NCBI GenBank assembly: GCA_958295645.1
Contig: OY282361.1
Coordinates: forward strand, 310,001-374,000
Direction of reading: 5' to 3'
DNA: 64,000 nucleotides
From: Longimicrobiales bacterium
GTDB taxonomy: Bacteria > Gemmatimonadota > Gemmatimonadetes > Longimicrobiales > Gaopeijiaceae
The notes under the pieces were generated by a model. The model saw only the letters and a program-made list of their open reading frames with translations, was not told the DNA's origin and ran no database searches. The position numbers were made by a program, and so were the translations under genes. Each line of letters opens with the position of its first letter. Within the stretch, counting starts at the first letter, position 1. Shown here one piece after another: positions 39,072 through 48,602 of this stretch.

Positions 39072-39116
39072 ATGAAACCGCTCACGTCCATCGTCCATGG
39101 GAGCCCGGATGTCTGA
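39072..39116 (+). CDS. Possible 14-codon leader peptide overlapping the pal start
   Basis: ATG at 39072 opens a 14-codon frame (MKPLTSIVHGSPDV) ending TGA at 39114-39116, so its stop lies just past the pal ATG at 39109. GAGAGG lies 2 nt upstream of it, which is short for a ribosome binding site. It could couple translation to pal. It may equally be chance. Confidence 0.25.
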   Translation: MKPLTSIVHGSPDV

Positions 39117-39693
39117 TTCTCGCTTGATTCTCGCCGCTTTCGCCGTGGTTTTCGCCGCCGCTTGCGGGGGAAACGAACCGCCACCTGTGGTCGAGCCCAC
39201 TGGCCCGACCGCCGAAGAGATTGAGCGGATGCGGCAGGACTCGATCCAGCGGGCAGAAGCGGAGGCGCGGGCGCAGGAGGTTGCCGAGGCGGAGCGAGCC
39301 GCGCGGGAAGAAGCGCGGCGGGCCGAAATGGCGCGCCAGACGCTTACGGAGATCGTGTACTTCGATTACGACGAAGCGACGATTCGCTCGGACGCGGAAG
39401 CCAAGCTTCGCGAGAAGATCGACATCCTTCGCCGCAATCCGGGCGTCGAACTTCGCATGGAGGGACATGCGGACGAGCGGGGCACGTCGGAATACAACGT
39501 CGCCCTGGGCAACGAGCGCGCCGAATCCGTGATCCGGTTCATCAGCGGGTTCGGTCTCGGCGCGGATCGCTTTTCGGCGGTTTCCTACGGCGAGGCGCGT
39601 CCCATGGTCGAGGGCAGCGGCGAGAGAGCGTGGGCGAGGAACCGCCGGGTGGAATTCGTCGTGACGGCCGGAGGCGACGACATCGTTCCTTGA
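39109..39693 (+). CDS. pal: Peptidoglycan-associated lipoprotein Pal
   Basis: Outer-membrane lipoprotein that holds the envelope together by binding peptidoglycan and TolB. The signal LILAAFAVVFAAAC is followed by an acidic coiled region (about 35-80, EAEARAQEVAEAERAAREEARRAE split by few breaks). The OmpA-like domain comes next, with FDYDEATIR, GHADERGTSEYNVALGNERA and ARNRRVEF. The 194 residues use the ATG at 39109, which has GGGAG 5 nt upstream; the ATG at 39097 has none. Confidence 0.93.
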   Translation: MSDSRLILAAFAVVFAAACGGNEPPPVVEPTGPTAEEIERMRQDSIQRAEAEARAQEVAEAERAAREEARRAEMARQTLTEIVYFDYDEATIRSDAEAKLREKIDILRRNPGVELRMEGHADERGTSEYNVALGNERAESVIRFISGFGLGADRFSAVSYGEARPMVEGSGERAWARNRRVEFVVTAGGDDIVP

Positions 39694-39769
39694 GGCGGGG
39701 ACGGGGAGCCGGGGCGCGAAGGCGTCCGGGCGTGGGCGGAGGCAGAAGCGTGACCGGACGAGGGGAGTG

Positions 39770-40570
39770 ATGCGTAGAAACCTGCCAGCCGTGCGGCTCG
39801 CGTCGGCGGTCTTCGTTGCGGCGCTGGCGGGCGGATGCGCGACGAAGAAGGATGTGCGCGACGTTCGGATGGACGTGCGGGCCGCCATCCAGCACCAGGA
39901 CTCGGTCCTGCGGGCCATGGAGCGCGACCTCCGCGAGGCCGACATGGCCACGCAGGACTCGCTTCGAGCTGTGACCGACATGCTGTTCGATTTCCGCGGC
40001 GAGATGAACAACCAGCTCGCGACGGTGCTGGAACAGCTGCTCCTCCTAGGGGAACTCGCAGGCCAGGGCCAGCGCAGCTTGGCCGGGATCAGGGATCAGC
40101 TCGACGCGCAACGCTGGGCGTCCGCGAGGACTCCGGCCGCCACGCCGCCCGACTCGGCCGCGCAAGCAGGCGACGAGGCCGATCCCGTCGCCGTGGATCC
40201 CGCCACCGAGACCTACGACGCAGCCGTGCGACAAGTCAATCTGGGCAGCTTCACGGTGGCCCGAATGGCCTTCGCGCGCTTCCTGGAAGAGCACCCCAAC
40301 CACGCGAAGGCCCCCGGCGCCCTTCTCCATCTCGGAGAACTGGCGAGCAACGAGGGCCAGCTGGAAGAGGCCGCCGAGACTTACTTGCGCGTGCCGGAGT
40401 TCTTCCCCGTCGCGGAAGAGGTGCCCTCCGCCCTCTACCGGGCCGCGATGGTCTTCGTGGAGCTGGAGGACGTCGCCCGGGCCCGCGAACTTCTCGAGCG
40501 GATCGTGAATTCGTACAGCGATCATCCGTTCGCCGCCATGGCGGAGGAGCGGCTGCAGGAGATCCCCTGA
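39770..40570 (+). CDS. cpoB: Tol-Pal cell-division coordinator CpoB/YbgF-like
   Basis: A 266-residue periplasmic protein with a lipoprotein-type signal ending LAGGC; E. coli CpoB itself is soluble. It has an N-terminal coiled-coil part (about 25-95) and C-terminal TPR repeats (ETYDAAVRQVNLGSFTVARMAFARFLEEHPNH and the following two). CpoB links Tol energy use to septal wall synthesis. Position right after pal supports the call. A GTG at 39767 immediately before the ATG is an alternative start. Confidence 0.82.
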   Translation: MRRNLPAVRLASAVFVAALAGGCATKKDVRDVRMDVRAAIQHQDSVLRAMERDLREADMATQDSLRAVTDMLFDFRGEMNNQLATVLEQLLLLGELAGQGQRSLAGIRDQLDAQRWASARTPAATPPDSAAQAGDEADPVAVDPATETYDAAVRQVNLGSFTVARMAFARFLEEHPNHAKAPGALLHLGELASNEGQLEEAAETYLRVPEFFPVAEEVPSALYRAAMVFVELEDVARARELLERIVNSYSDHPFAAMAEERLQEIP

Positions 40571-40626
40571 GGGCGGGATAGCGGGCCGCCGGCTCGTCGC
40601 CCCCCGGAGCCCAGGAAGCCGATCCG

Positions 40627-41142
40627 ATGCAGTGTCCCGCTTGCAGATCCGAATCGAGCAAGGTGGTCGACACACGCACGGCTCGCGGAGGCCGCGCCGT
40701 TCGACGCCGTCGCGAATGCTTGGACTGCAACGATCGGTTCACCACCTACGAGTACGTCGAGGAGCGGCCTCTTCAAGTGCTGAAGCGGAGCGGAAGTGCA
40801 GAGGACTTTCGGCGCGACAAGTTGCGCGCCGGCGTGGCCAAGGCCTGCGCCAAGCGCCCGGTGTCGCCAAAGGAGATCGAAACGCTTGTGGACGAGATCG
40901 AGGACGCCGTCTCGCGCTTCGCCGGCGTGCAGATCGCCTCGGCGAACCTCGGCGAGTTGGTCATGAGCCGCCTGAAGCCGCTCGACAGGGTCGCCTACAT
41001 CCGCTACGCCTCCGTGTACCGGAACTTCCAGGATGTCGCGGAGTTCGAGCAGGCGGTCGGCGAGCTGCGCCTCCGCGAGCGCCGCGACCGCCTCTCCGCA
41101 GGGCAGGCCGAGCTGCCCCTCGGCCCCGGGTGCGCGCAGTAG
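40627..41142 (+). CDS. nrdR: Ribonucleotide reductase repressor NrdR
   Basis: ATP/dATP-sensing repressor of nrd genes. An N-terminal zinc ribbon (C3, C6, C31, C34) is followed by an ATP-cone domain (PLQVLKRSG...FRRDKLRAGVAKAC). The conserved VAYIRYASVYRNFQD comes near residue 118. The 171 residues are slightly long because of a C-terminal tail. Start and length match the family. Confidence 0.94.
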   Translation: MQCPACRSESSKVVDTRTARGGRAVRRRRECLDCNDRFTTYEYVEERPLQVLKRSGSAEDFRRDKLRAGVAKACAKRPVSPKEIETLVDEIEDAVSRFAGVQIASANLGELVMSRLKPLDRVAYIRYASVYRNFQDVAEFEQAVGELRLRERRDRLSAGQAELPLGPGCAQ

Positions 41143-41152
41143 CGTGGCGGAC

Positions 41153-42211
41153 ATGATGAACCGGTTGCGCGACGGTCTGCTGGCCGGCAGGAAGCACCTC
41201 AATCCGAAGGCGGAAATGCCCTTCCTCGACCACCTGGAGGAGCTCCGTCGCCGACTGCTGTGGAGCCTGCTCGCGGTGGCGATCTGTTTCGGCATCGGGC
41301 TGGCCGTGGTGCACTACTTGGACGTGACGCGGTTCCTCATCGAGCCCGGACAGGAAGTGCTCGGGTCCGAATGGCGCCTCATCTACCTCGCGCCGACCGA
41401 CTCGTTCTTCATCTTCCTCAAGATTTCCCTGACCGCGGGCTTGGTCTTGGCCTCGCCGATCATCATCTACCACGCCTGGGCCTTTCTGGCGCCGGCGTTG
41501 GAGAGGCGGGAGAAGCGGACGCTGGTGCCCGCCTTGTTCATGGGCGTGATCCTCTTCCTGGCGGGCGTGTCGCTGGCCTACTTCATCGCGCTGCCGCTGT
41601 CGCTGCGGTTCCTTGTCGGCTTCATGGCGGACGTGATGGTTCCGAGCTGGACGGCGACCGGATACATCGGCTTCGTCGTCATGTTGCTGCTCGGCTTCGG
41701 GATTGTCTTCGAACTGCCGGTGGTGGTCCTGATCCTGAGTGTCCTGGGGCTGGTGACTCCGGCTTTCCTGCGGGCCAAGCGGCGCCACGCCATCGTGATC
41801 GTGACGGTGGTCGCCGCCCTGCTTTCGCCGGGCGACATGGTGCAGGTCACGGTGCTGATGATGGTGCCGCTGGTGCTGCTCTACGAATTCAGCATTTGGC
41901 TCTCGGTGCTCATGTGGAGGAGGCGCGACAAGCACGAAGCCTCGATCGGCGGCGAACCGGCGGCCGGATCGGTGGCGGTGGTTCCCGCACCGGAAGAGGA
42001 TCCGCCCCCGCCGGAGCCGAACCCGTACACGCACGGCGACCCGGCGCGGGCGCCGAACGACGGCCGGCCCGAGACGGCAGGCGGTTCACGGGAGACCGGC
42101 GAGCCGGAGGATTCGCGAGAGAGCGGCGTGCCCCTGGACGGTTCGCGGGAGACTGGCGAGCCGGGCGATTCGGGGGCGCAACCGAACGAGGGCGAGGACG
42201 ATTCGTCGTGA
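41153..42211 (+). CDS. tatC: Twin-arginine translocase subunit TatC
   Basis: Six-span receptor subunit for twin-arginine signal peptides. The FLDHLEELRRRL motif near the N-terminus and FAPTD-like YLAPTDSFF with SPIIIYHAW are diagnostic. The six membrane spans end near residue 260. A hydrophilic tail of about 90 residues rich in P, E and G follows and contains two GSRETGEP units. The ATG at 41153 is preferred to GTG 41144 for lack of a ribosome binding site at the latter. Its partner tatA is encoded at 48969. The stop overlaps the lptD start. Confidence 0.92.
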   Translation: MMNRLRDGLLAGRKHLNPKAEMPFLDHLEELRRRLLWSLLAVAICFGIGLAVVHYLDVTRFLIEPGQEVLGSEWRLIYLAPTDSFFIFLKISLTAGLVLASPIIIYHAWAFLAPALERREKRTLVPALFMGVILFLAGVSLAYFIALPLSLRFLVGFMADVMVPSWTATGYIGFVVMLLLGFGIVFELPVVVLILSVLGLVTPAFLRAKRRHAIVIVTVVAALLSPGDMVQVTVLMMVPLVLLYEFSIWLSVLMWRRRDKHEASIGGEPAAGSVAVVPAPEEDPPPPEPNPYTHGDPARAPNDGRPETAGGSRETGEPEDSRESGVPLDGSRETGEPGDSGAQPNEGEDDSS

Positions 42212-45120
42212 GAGGCGGGATCGCGTCATGCTTGCGGGGCGGGATGGGGGTCCGCTGGGGGCTGTGCGCATTGGCGCCTGCTCTGGCCCTCGGCGCCGCC
42301 CCGGCCGGAGCGCAGGAGGTCGCCGACTCGCTGTTGCAGGAGATGCGCGTTCGCCTGGAGAGGCTCGGCCGGCCGCTCGGAGACTCGACGGGTCTTGCGC
42401 CGGTGGACTCGGCAGGCGAGCGGGATCGGCCGAGGCTCTCCGGCAACGACTCGACGCTGCAAGCCCTGCTGGCCCTGCCCGGCTACCAAGTCGTGCAGTA
42501 CCAGGGGGTCGCGGCCAGCTTCGAAGCGGCCTCCCGCATCCTCACGCTCACGGGCACGCCCGAGTCCGAAGCCGCCTTGATCCGGGGAGGCATGGAGCTG
42601 GCGGGCGATTCCGCCCTCGTCTTCAACGAACAGACGGGGCGCTTGGTCACGGTCGGGCGGGAGGCGACCTACCGTCCCCAGCAAGGCGACGAAGTGCAGA
42701 TGCGCAAGATCATCTACGACTTGAACGAAGAGCGAGGGACGGCCACGGGCGCCCGCACGCAGGCCAACGCGGGCGCGGGCGAGTGGATCGTCGAGGGCGA
42801 CTTCGACTGGGTGAGCCGGGACGTCTCCTACGGCCACGACATCATCTTCACGAGCTGCGAAGAAGACGTCCCCCACTACCATTTCGTCGCCCGCGCCCTG
42901 AAGATGGTTCCCGGCGGCACCATGGTCGCCCGCAACGTGTTGCTCTACTTCGCCGACGTGCCGGTCTTCTGGCTGCCTTTCGTGGCGCAGAGCACCGCGC
43001 AGGGACGGCGCTCCGGACTCCTCCCCCTGAGCTTTTCGGTCAACGACATCGTCCGCACCTCGGGGAGCTACTCCCGGCGCATCTCCAACTTGGGCTTCTA
43101 CTGGGCCATGAGCGACTACACGGACGCGCAGGCGGCCCTGGACTGGTGGAGCGGCAACTACCTGGCCGTGACGGCAGGATTCAGGTACCGCTGGCTGCGG
43201 CGCTTTCTCGACGGGCGGGCCAACTTCCGTCAGTTCTGGCGCGAGGGCGGAGGCTCCGAGCTGGCGCTGGACACCAGCCACGAATGGGAGATGTCCGAGA
43301 GGATGCAGCTCCGGATGTCTTTCCGTTACGCGTCGAGCGCGGACTTCGTGCGCCAGAATACGTTCGACCCGCGGGAAGTGACGCAGTCGATCGATTCCGA
43401 CGGGGGTCTCAACCGGCGCTTCGACTGGGGCGCCCTGTCGGTGAGCTTCAACCGGCGGCAGTTCCTTTCCGACGACCGGGTCGAGATGACGCTCCCCACG
43501 GCCAACTTGTCGCTGTCCACGATCACGCTGTTCAGGGAGGCGTCGCCGACCCAGGCGCGCTTCTACAACAACATGACGTTGTCGGCCTCCGGCAACTTCT
43601 CGCGGTCGATCCGCGACCTGCCTGCCCAAGACACGGCTTCCGACTTCAGCATCGGCATGGCGGACAGCCAATCGCTCTCCGGCGGCTTCTCGACCACTCT
43701 GTCCGCGGGCGCGTTCTCGGTGGCGCAGAACGCGAGCCTCAGGCGCAACACGTCGCTCGGACTGCCGGGCGGGTTCTTCGACCCCGAAATGCCGGCTTCG
43801 CAGCCCGGCATGAGGAGCCTGGGCGTGGGGAGCCTGGCGGACTTGGAGCGGCCCGTCTTCGCGCCCGCAGCCGCCGCCGAGTCCTTCGACTTCTCGGCGG
43901 ACGAGCTGACCTGGGCGACCCGGATCAACTACCAGCAAACTTTGGTGGGCTCGACGACGTTGACGCCGCAGCTGGCCATATCGGGCCGGTCGATCCGCTC
44001 CGACACCTCCTCCGCAGGCAGCGGCTTCACGGCGGCGCCCAACCGCATTTCGTTCGGCGTTCAGCTCAAGTCGGACATCTACGGCTTCTACGGGGGCGGC
44101 CGCATCCGCCACAAGATCTCCCCGAGCTTCGACTACTCCTACTCGCCAGAGACCCGCCCTACGCCGCAGCAGGCCGCGATCTTCGGCTCGCGCGCGATTC
44201 AGCCGCGCAACGAAATCCGCATCGGGCTGACCCAGACGTTCGAGGCCCGCAAGGGAGGCGAGGACGCCGACTCGGCAACGGCGCAGGCCGGTCGTCCCGC
44301 CGACGACGGTCCCCGGCGCGTCGCCCGCTCGGAGAAGATCACCTTGCTGGCTTGGCGCACCAGCGCCGTCACCTACGACTTCGAGCAAGCCAGCCAACTG
44401 GGACACTTCACGCGGGGATTCGCCGACAACCTCCGCATCGCCAACCAGTTCAGCTCCGACTACATGAGGGGGTTGTCGATCTCCACCGAACTAGACGTGT
44501 TCGACGACTCGGAGGCGGGCGCGGACGGCGGCAAGCGCGCCTTTTCCCCCTTCCTGTCCAGCGTGAACCTGTCGTTTTCGCTGAACAGCCAGTCGGCGCT
44601 GTTCCGCTGGTTGCGGGGCCGCGGCGACGAAGAGGAGACGGAGGCCGAAACGCCCGCGGAGGCCGAAGAGGAAGAGGAGGAGGACCTGCTCGAAGATCCC
44701 ACGGGGCTCGACGACATGGACTTGGGGGACGCGACGGTCGTCCAAGGCTTCGGCGACGAATCCAGGCGGGGTCGCTCCCGGCAGCGGCAGGGAGGGGTCG
44801 GGAGTTGGAACGCCTCGGCGTCGTATTCGCTGGCCCGCGCCCGCGACGCGTCCACGGCCCCGAGCCAGATGCTCCAGGGGTCCCTGAGGTTCCAGCCGAC
44901 CGACAAGTGGTCGGTGAGTTGGCGCACCTCCTACGACGTCGAAGCGGGCGTGTTCAACGACCACGTCGTGAGTCTCCAGCGCGACCTGCACCGCTGGGAC
45001 GCCGACTTCTCGTTCCGCCAGACGGCGACCGGCAACTGGAGCTTCCTGTTCGAGGTGTCGCTGTCCGACAACCGCGACCTCCACGTCGACTACGAGCAGC
45101 GGACCCGCACGCCCCGATAG
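42208..45120 (+). CDS. lptD: LPS-assembly protein LptD-like outer-membrane barrel
   Basis: A 970-residue outer-membrane protein. A signal peptide ends near APAGAQE. An OstA-like beta-jellyroll follows at about 90-210 (ILTLTGTPESEAALIRGG, LVFNEQTGRLVTVGREA), then a large C-terminal barrel with alternating strand pattern (FRYRWLRRFLDGRANF, SFRYASSADFV). PVFWLPFVAQSTAQGRRSGLLPL is a strong LptD mark. An acidic insert near 812-835 (runs of E) is unusual and probably an extracellular loop. GTG 42208 overlaps the tatC stop. Confidence 0.85.
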   Translation: MRGGIASCLRGGMGVRWGLCALAPALALGAAPAGAQEVADSLLQEMRVRLERLGRPLGDSTGLAPVDSAGERDRPRLSGNDSTLQALLALPGYQVVQYQGVAASFEAASRILTLTGTPESEAALIRGGMELAGDSALVFNEQTGRLVTVGREATYRPQQGDEVQMRKIIYDLNEERGTATGARTQANAGAGEWIVEGDFDWVSRDVSYGHDIIFTSCEEDVPHYHFVARALKMVPGGTMVARNVLLYFADVPVFWLPFVAQSTAQGRRSGLLPLSFSVNDIVRTSGSYSRRISNLGFYWAMSDYTDAQAALDWWSGNYLAVTAGFRYRWLRRFLDGRANFRQFWREGGGSELALDTSHEWEMSERMQLRMSFRYASSADFVRQNTFDPREVTQSIDSDGGLNRRFDWGALSVSFNRRQFLSDDRVEMTLPTANLSLSTITLFREASPTQARFYNNMTLSASGNFSRSIRDLPAQDTASDFSIGMADSQSLSGGFSTTLSAGAFSVAQNASLRRNTSLGLPGGFFDPEMPASQPGMRSLGVGSLADLERPVFAPAAAAESFDFSADELTWATRINYQQTLVGSTTLTPQLAISGRSIRSDTSSAGSGFTAAPNRISFGVQLKSDIYGFYGGGRIRHKISPSFDYSYSPETRPTPQQAAIFGSRAIQPRNEIRIGLTQTFEARKGGEDADSATAQAGRPADDGPRRVARSEKITLLAWRTSAVTYDFEQASQLGHFTRGFADNLRIANQFSSDYMRGLSISTELDVFDDSEAGADGGKRAFSPFLSSVNLSFSLNSQSALFRWLRGRGDEEETEAETPAEAEEEEEEDLLEDPTGLDDMDLGDATVVQGFGDESRRGRSRQRQGGVGSWNASASYSLARARDASTAPSQMLQGSLRFQPTDKWSVSWRTSYDVEAGVFNDHVVSLQRDLHRWDADFSFRQTATGNWSFLFEVSLSDNRDLHVDYEQRTRTPR

Positions 45121-45323
45121 CGGCCAAGCGCACGAGGTCCGTCAATCGTCCTCTTCGTCCGTCCTCGCCCGGGGACACACGAGACGGCGAACCGCGCGCA
45201 AGTGGTTGCACGGCAAGGGCTTCGCTTCCGGCACGCCTCATGCATCCTTCCTGCGGAGCAAATCCAGACGCGCCGGGCGGCTTGCGCGGGGCCGGCGCTT
45301 TCTTCAGGACAGGGAAGCAACAG

Positions 45324-46463
45324 ATGACGAAGAGGACGACAGGGTGGGCGGCCGTGTCCATGGCGTTGGCGCTCGCCGGTTGCGAGGAGGACCGAGTGTT
45401 GGTGCAGGACGGGTTGCCGAACGCTCCGCGCGACTTGGAGGGTTCGTACTACGCCGGGGGCGTGGACTTGTCTTGGCGGTTGGGCCGGGGCTGGGACGGA
45501 GAGGTGTTCCGCGTCTACGGCAAGCGCGACTCGGACGCCGAGTACTACTTCATCGCCGAGGTGACCAGCTGCGCGGAGGGGCGGTGCGTGTACCGAGACG
45601 TGAACGTGCGCCCGGGGATCGCCTACCACTACTACGTGGCCGCCGCCTTTGCGGGCTCCAGTCGCGAACGCGCCGGCGAATCGGTGGAAGTGCACGTGCC
45701 CCGGCCGGTCGCGCCTCCCGCGCCGCGGCACGTCGAGGCCGTGGCGCTGGACGGGGCAGTGTACGTTCAGTGGGACAACGCCCCCGCTTCGGAGGAGGAC
45801 TTCTCGCTCTACGCGGTCTACCTCGACGAGGCGGACGGCAGCGTCCTGCTCGGCGAGACCGATTCGCCCGCCTTCCTCGACCTCCTGGCCGAAAACGGCA
45901 AGACGTACGCCTACTTCGTCACGTCCATCGACGAACACGGCCACGAGAGCCGCGGCAGCCCGGCCGCCGAGGCCACTCCCCGCCCCGACTACGCCGGGGA
46001 AGTCCTCTTCGCCATGGGCGACTCGGCCGCCGCCTCCGGGTTCCGGTTCGAGGCGTCCGACACGGTGCAGGCCGTGATTGACGGCGCCGACCCGTCGCGT
46101 CACTTCCGGCTCGAGGCGCGCGCGGGCGAATTGTGGATCGAGCCGGCCCAAGGCGTCGGAGTGCACTCCACGGTGCGAGCCACGACGGCGCTCAAGTGCG
46201 GTCCGGGCTCGGACGGCGACTGCGTCTCTTGGGAGGAGGCGCCCGCCGCCGGCTATGCGAACGACCCGGTTCGGGTGGCCGAGGGGTATACGCTGATGTT
46301 CCGCGTCTCGGGCCGGGAACGGAGCGCTTGGTTCGGCGCGGTGAGAGTCGAGCGCGTGGGCGAAGACCGGAGAGGACGCCAGTTCATGATCTTCGACTGG
46401 GCGTACCAGACGCAGGCGCACAACCGCGGCCTGGACCGGCGTGGCGAAGCCGGGGCGGGGTAG
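45324..46463 (+). CDS. FN3-type lipoprotein of unknown function
   Basis: A 379-residue lipoprotein (signal WAAVSMALALAGC). Two fibronectin-III-like domains follow: residues about 30-130 (APRDLEGSYYAGGVDLSWRL) and about 135-215 (PRHVEAVALDGAVYVQWDNA, TYAYFVTSIDEHGHES). A C-terminal domain of about 150 residues, which I do not recognise, ends it. It probably lies on the outer membrane. It follows lptD after a 203-nt gap in which I see no gene. Function unknown; binding or adhesion is only a guess. Confidence 0.75.
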   Translation: MTKRTTGWAAVSMALALAGCEEDRVLVQDGLPNAPRDLEGSYYAGGVDLSWRLGRGWDGEVFRVYGKRDSDAEYYFIAEVTSCAEGRCVYRDVNVRPGIAYHYYVAAAFAGSSRERAGESVEVHVPRPVAPPAPRHVEAVALDGAVYVQWDNAPASEEDFSLYAVYLDEADGSVLLGETDSPAFLDLLAENGKTYAYFVTSIDEHGHESRGSPAAEATPRPDYAGEVLFAMGDSAAASGFRFEASDTVQAVIDGADPSRHFRLEARAGELWIEPAQGVGVHSTVRATTALKCGPGSDGDCVSWEEAPAAGYANDPVRVAEGYTLMFRVSGRERSAWFGAVRVERVGEDRRGRQFMIFDWAYQTQAHNRGLDRRGEAGAG

Positions 46464-46574
46464 CGGCCGGCGGCCGTGCCGTGCCGCTTTCGAGCCGGGT
46501 GGCCGGCCGCGGCCCGGCGCGTGCTAGGAGCGGGCGAGGGACGGACGGGGGCGCCGGCGGGAGGACCGGCGGTC

Positions 46575-47528
46575 TTGGAGGCCGTCCCCAACTTCAGCGA
46601 GGGACGGGATCCCGCCTTCGTGGCGGCGGTTGCGGAGGCCTACGCGAGGTCGGGATGCGAGGTGGTGCACGCGACCGCGGACCCCGACCACAACCGCTCC
46701 GTGCTGACGGTCTTGGGTCTCCCGGAGCCGCTCGTGGAAGGATCGGCCGCGGCCGCCGCGGTTGCGCTGGAGCGCATCGACCTGCGCAGACACCGCGGGG
46801 TGCATCCGCGAGTGGGCGCGCTCGACGTGCTGCCGTTCGTGCCGGTTCACGGAGCCGGCATGGCCGAGGCCGTGGAGGCGGCCCGGAGCGCGGCCCGGCG
46901 TCTGGCGGCGATGGGGGTGCCGGCATACCTGTACGGGCAGGCCTCCGATCCGCCCGGGCGCAGCTTGGCGGCCATTCGCCGCGGCGGGTTCGAGCGGCTC
47001 GCGCGGCTTCAGGAACGGGCTGGAGACAGGAGCGGAGCCGGGGTCGGCCTCGCGGACTTCGCGGGGCTCGACGGCGCCGGGAGGATTTCCAGCGCCTTCG
47101 TGCATCCGTCCGCGGGCGCCGTCTGCGTGGGGGCGCGCGGCGTGCTGCTGGCTTGGAACATCGACTTGGCCGGGATCGCGCTGGACAAGGCAGGCGAGAT
47201 GGCCGCCGAGATCCGTGAATCGGGCGGCGGCTTCCTCGGCGTCCGCGCGCTCGCTCTCCAGTTGCCCCAGCAGAACCGGTTGCAGATATCGATGACGATC
47301 GGCGACCTAGCCGCATCCCCGCCTGCCGAGGTCTTTGCGGCGGTCGAGAACTCGGCCCGCCGTCGCGGCGGCTCGGTCGCCGGAACCGAAGTGATCGGCA
47401 TGTTCCCCAGGGCGCTCGCCGACCGCTCGGCGGCTCTAGCGGTGCAGATACGCGACTGGTCGCAAGACCGCGTCCTCGCTCGCCGGGTGGCCCGCCACGC
47501 GGCCTCCAAGTGCGCAACGTCGAAATAA
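46575..47528 (+). CDS. Glutamate formimidoyltransferase-like protein (FtcD N-terminal type)
   Basis: Transfers a formimino (or formyl) group between glutamate and tetrahydrofolate. Diagnostic motifs: VPNFSEGRD at the start, ADPDHNRSV, and HRGVHPRVGALDVLPFVPV; PQQNRLQISM follows. It has only the transferase domain (317 residues), with no cyclodeaminase part. TTG 46575 is chosen because GGGAGGA lies 9 nt upstream and the family begins right before VPNFSEG. GTG 46521 or 46476 would add 18 or 33 unconserved residues. Confidence 0.83.
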   Translation: MEAVPNFSEGRDPAFVAAVAEAYARSGCEVVHATADPDHNRSVLTVLGLPEPLVEGSAAAAAVALERIDLRRHRGVHPRVGALDVLPFVPVHGAGMAEAVEAARSAARRLAAMGVPAYLYGQASDPPGRSLAAIRRGGFERLARLQERAGDRSGAGVGLADFAGLDGAGRISSAFVHPSAGAVCVGARGVLLAWNIDLAGIALDKAGEMAAEIRESGGGFLGVRALALQLPQQNRLQISMTIGDLAASPPAEVFAAVENSARRRGGSVAGTEVIGMFPRALADRSAALAVQIRDWSQDRVLARRVARHAASKCATSK

Positions 47529-47570
47529 TGCTAACTTTGGTGGCCTTCCCACCGCCCCCAGCCCTCCCGC

Positions 47571-48593
47571 ATGAAGAACCTCGTACCGACGCTCGATCGG
47601 CCGTTGACGCTCGACCGGCCCGCCGCCCGGCTCCCGCAGATTCGGGCTCCGGTCGAGGAGCGCTTGGAGGAGGTCGTGGACGGACTGCGGCGCGTCGCAA
47701 CCGCCGATTTTTCGATGATCGACGAGGTCAACTCGTACTTGCTGTCCGTCCCCGGCAAGCTGTTTCGCCCCACGCTTCTGCTGTTGTCCAGCGAGGTGGC
47801 CGGCGAGGCCCGGGAAGAGGCAACCCGGATGGCGGTCGCCGTCGAGCTGGTGCACATGGCGACGCTGCTCCACGACGATGCGGTGGACCATTCCGTGCTG
47901 CGTCGCGGCATGCCCACCGTCAATTCGCTGTGGACGCACCAGATCGCGATCATCATGGGGGACTACCTGTACAGCCGGTCGGTGACCGAGTTGGCGGAGG
48001 TGGGCAATCTCGAGGCGTTGCGGGTCTTGGCTTCCGCCGCCAACGAAATGAGCGTGGGCGAGATGCGGCAGCTCCTGTCCTACGACGACATCGGCTACTC
48101 CGAGGCGGAATACTTTCGCCTCGTCGACGCCAAGACGGCTTCGCTCATGTCCGCGGCCTGCGAAATGGGCGCGCTCGCCGGCACGGGGGCTTACAGGCAG
48201 CCGTTGCGCCGGTTCGGACGGTGCTTGGGGACCGCCTTTCAGATCGCGGACGACATGCTGGACTACGCCGGCCACCAAGACGAGACCGGCAAGCCGCCGG
48301 GGCAGGACCTGCGGGAGCGGAAAGTGACCCTCCCGCTAGTGGGCGCCCTGCGCCAAATGTCCGCCACGAGCGTCGAGCGGGTCCGAGAGATGTTCCGAAC
48401 CGACGCGCCGACCGAGGCTCAAGTTCAGGAGGTCGTCGGCCTAGTGGTGGAGAACGGCGGGTTGCAGTACGCGCTCGGCAAGGCCCAGGAATATGCGGCG
48501 AGCGCCGAGGCGGCCCTCCACTCCCTGGCGCCGAGCGACGCCTTGGACGCGCTGTACGAGTCCGTCGCCTACGCGGTAGACCGTTCTCGCTGA
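47571..48593 (+). CDS. Long-chain polyprenyl diphosphate synthase
   Basis: Trans-prenyltransferase that elongates farnesyl diphosphate for quinone side chains or carrier lipids. First Asp-rich motif LLHDDAVDHS and second QIADDMLDYAG are both intact; GKLFRPTLLLL is the substrate-binding start. The 340 residues suggest an octa/heptaprenyl (IspB/HepT-like) enzyme; exact chain length is not readable. A small membrane protein gene follows by 9 nt. Confidence 0.9.
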   Translation: MKNLVPTLDRPLTLDRPAARLPQIRAPVEERLEEVVDGLRRVATADFSMIDEVNSYLLSVPGKLFRPTLLLLSSEVAGEAREEATRMAVAVELVHMATLLHDDAVDHSVLRRGMPTVNSLWTHQIAIIMGDYLYSRSVTELAEVGNLEALRVLASAANEMSVGEMRQLLSYDDIGYSEAEYFRLVDAKTASLMSAACEMGALAGTGAYRQPLRRFGRCLGTAFQIADDMLDYAGHQDETGKPPGQDLRERKVTLPLVGALRQMSATSVERVREMFRTDAPTEAQVQEVVGLVVENGGLQYALGKAQEYAASAEAALHSLAPSDALDALYESVAYAVDRSR

Positions 48594-48602
48594 CCGAAGC
48601 AT

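Noticed and set aside
45121-45323. Possible tRNA or small RNA in the lptD-FN3 gap
   Set aside because: I looked for a T-loop GTTCGA-type motif and acceptor pairing and found none.
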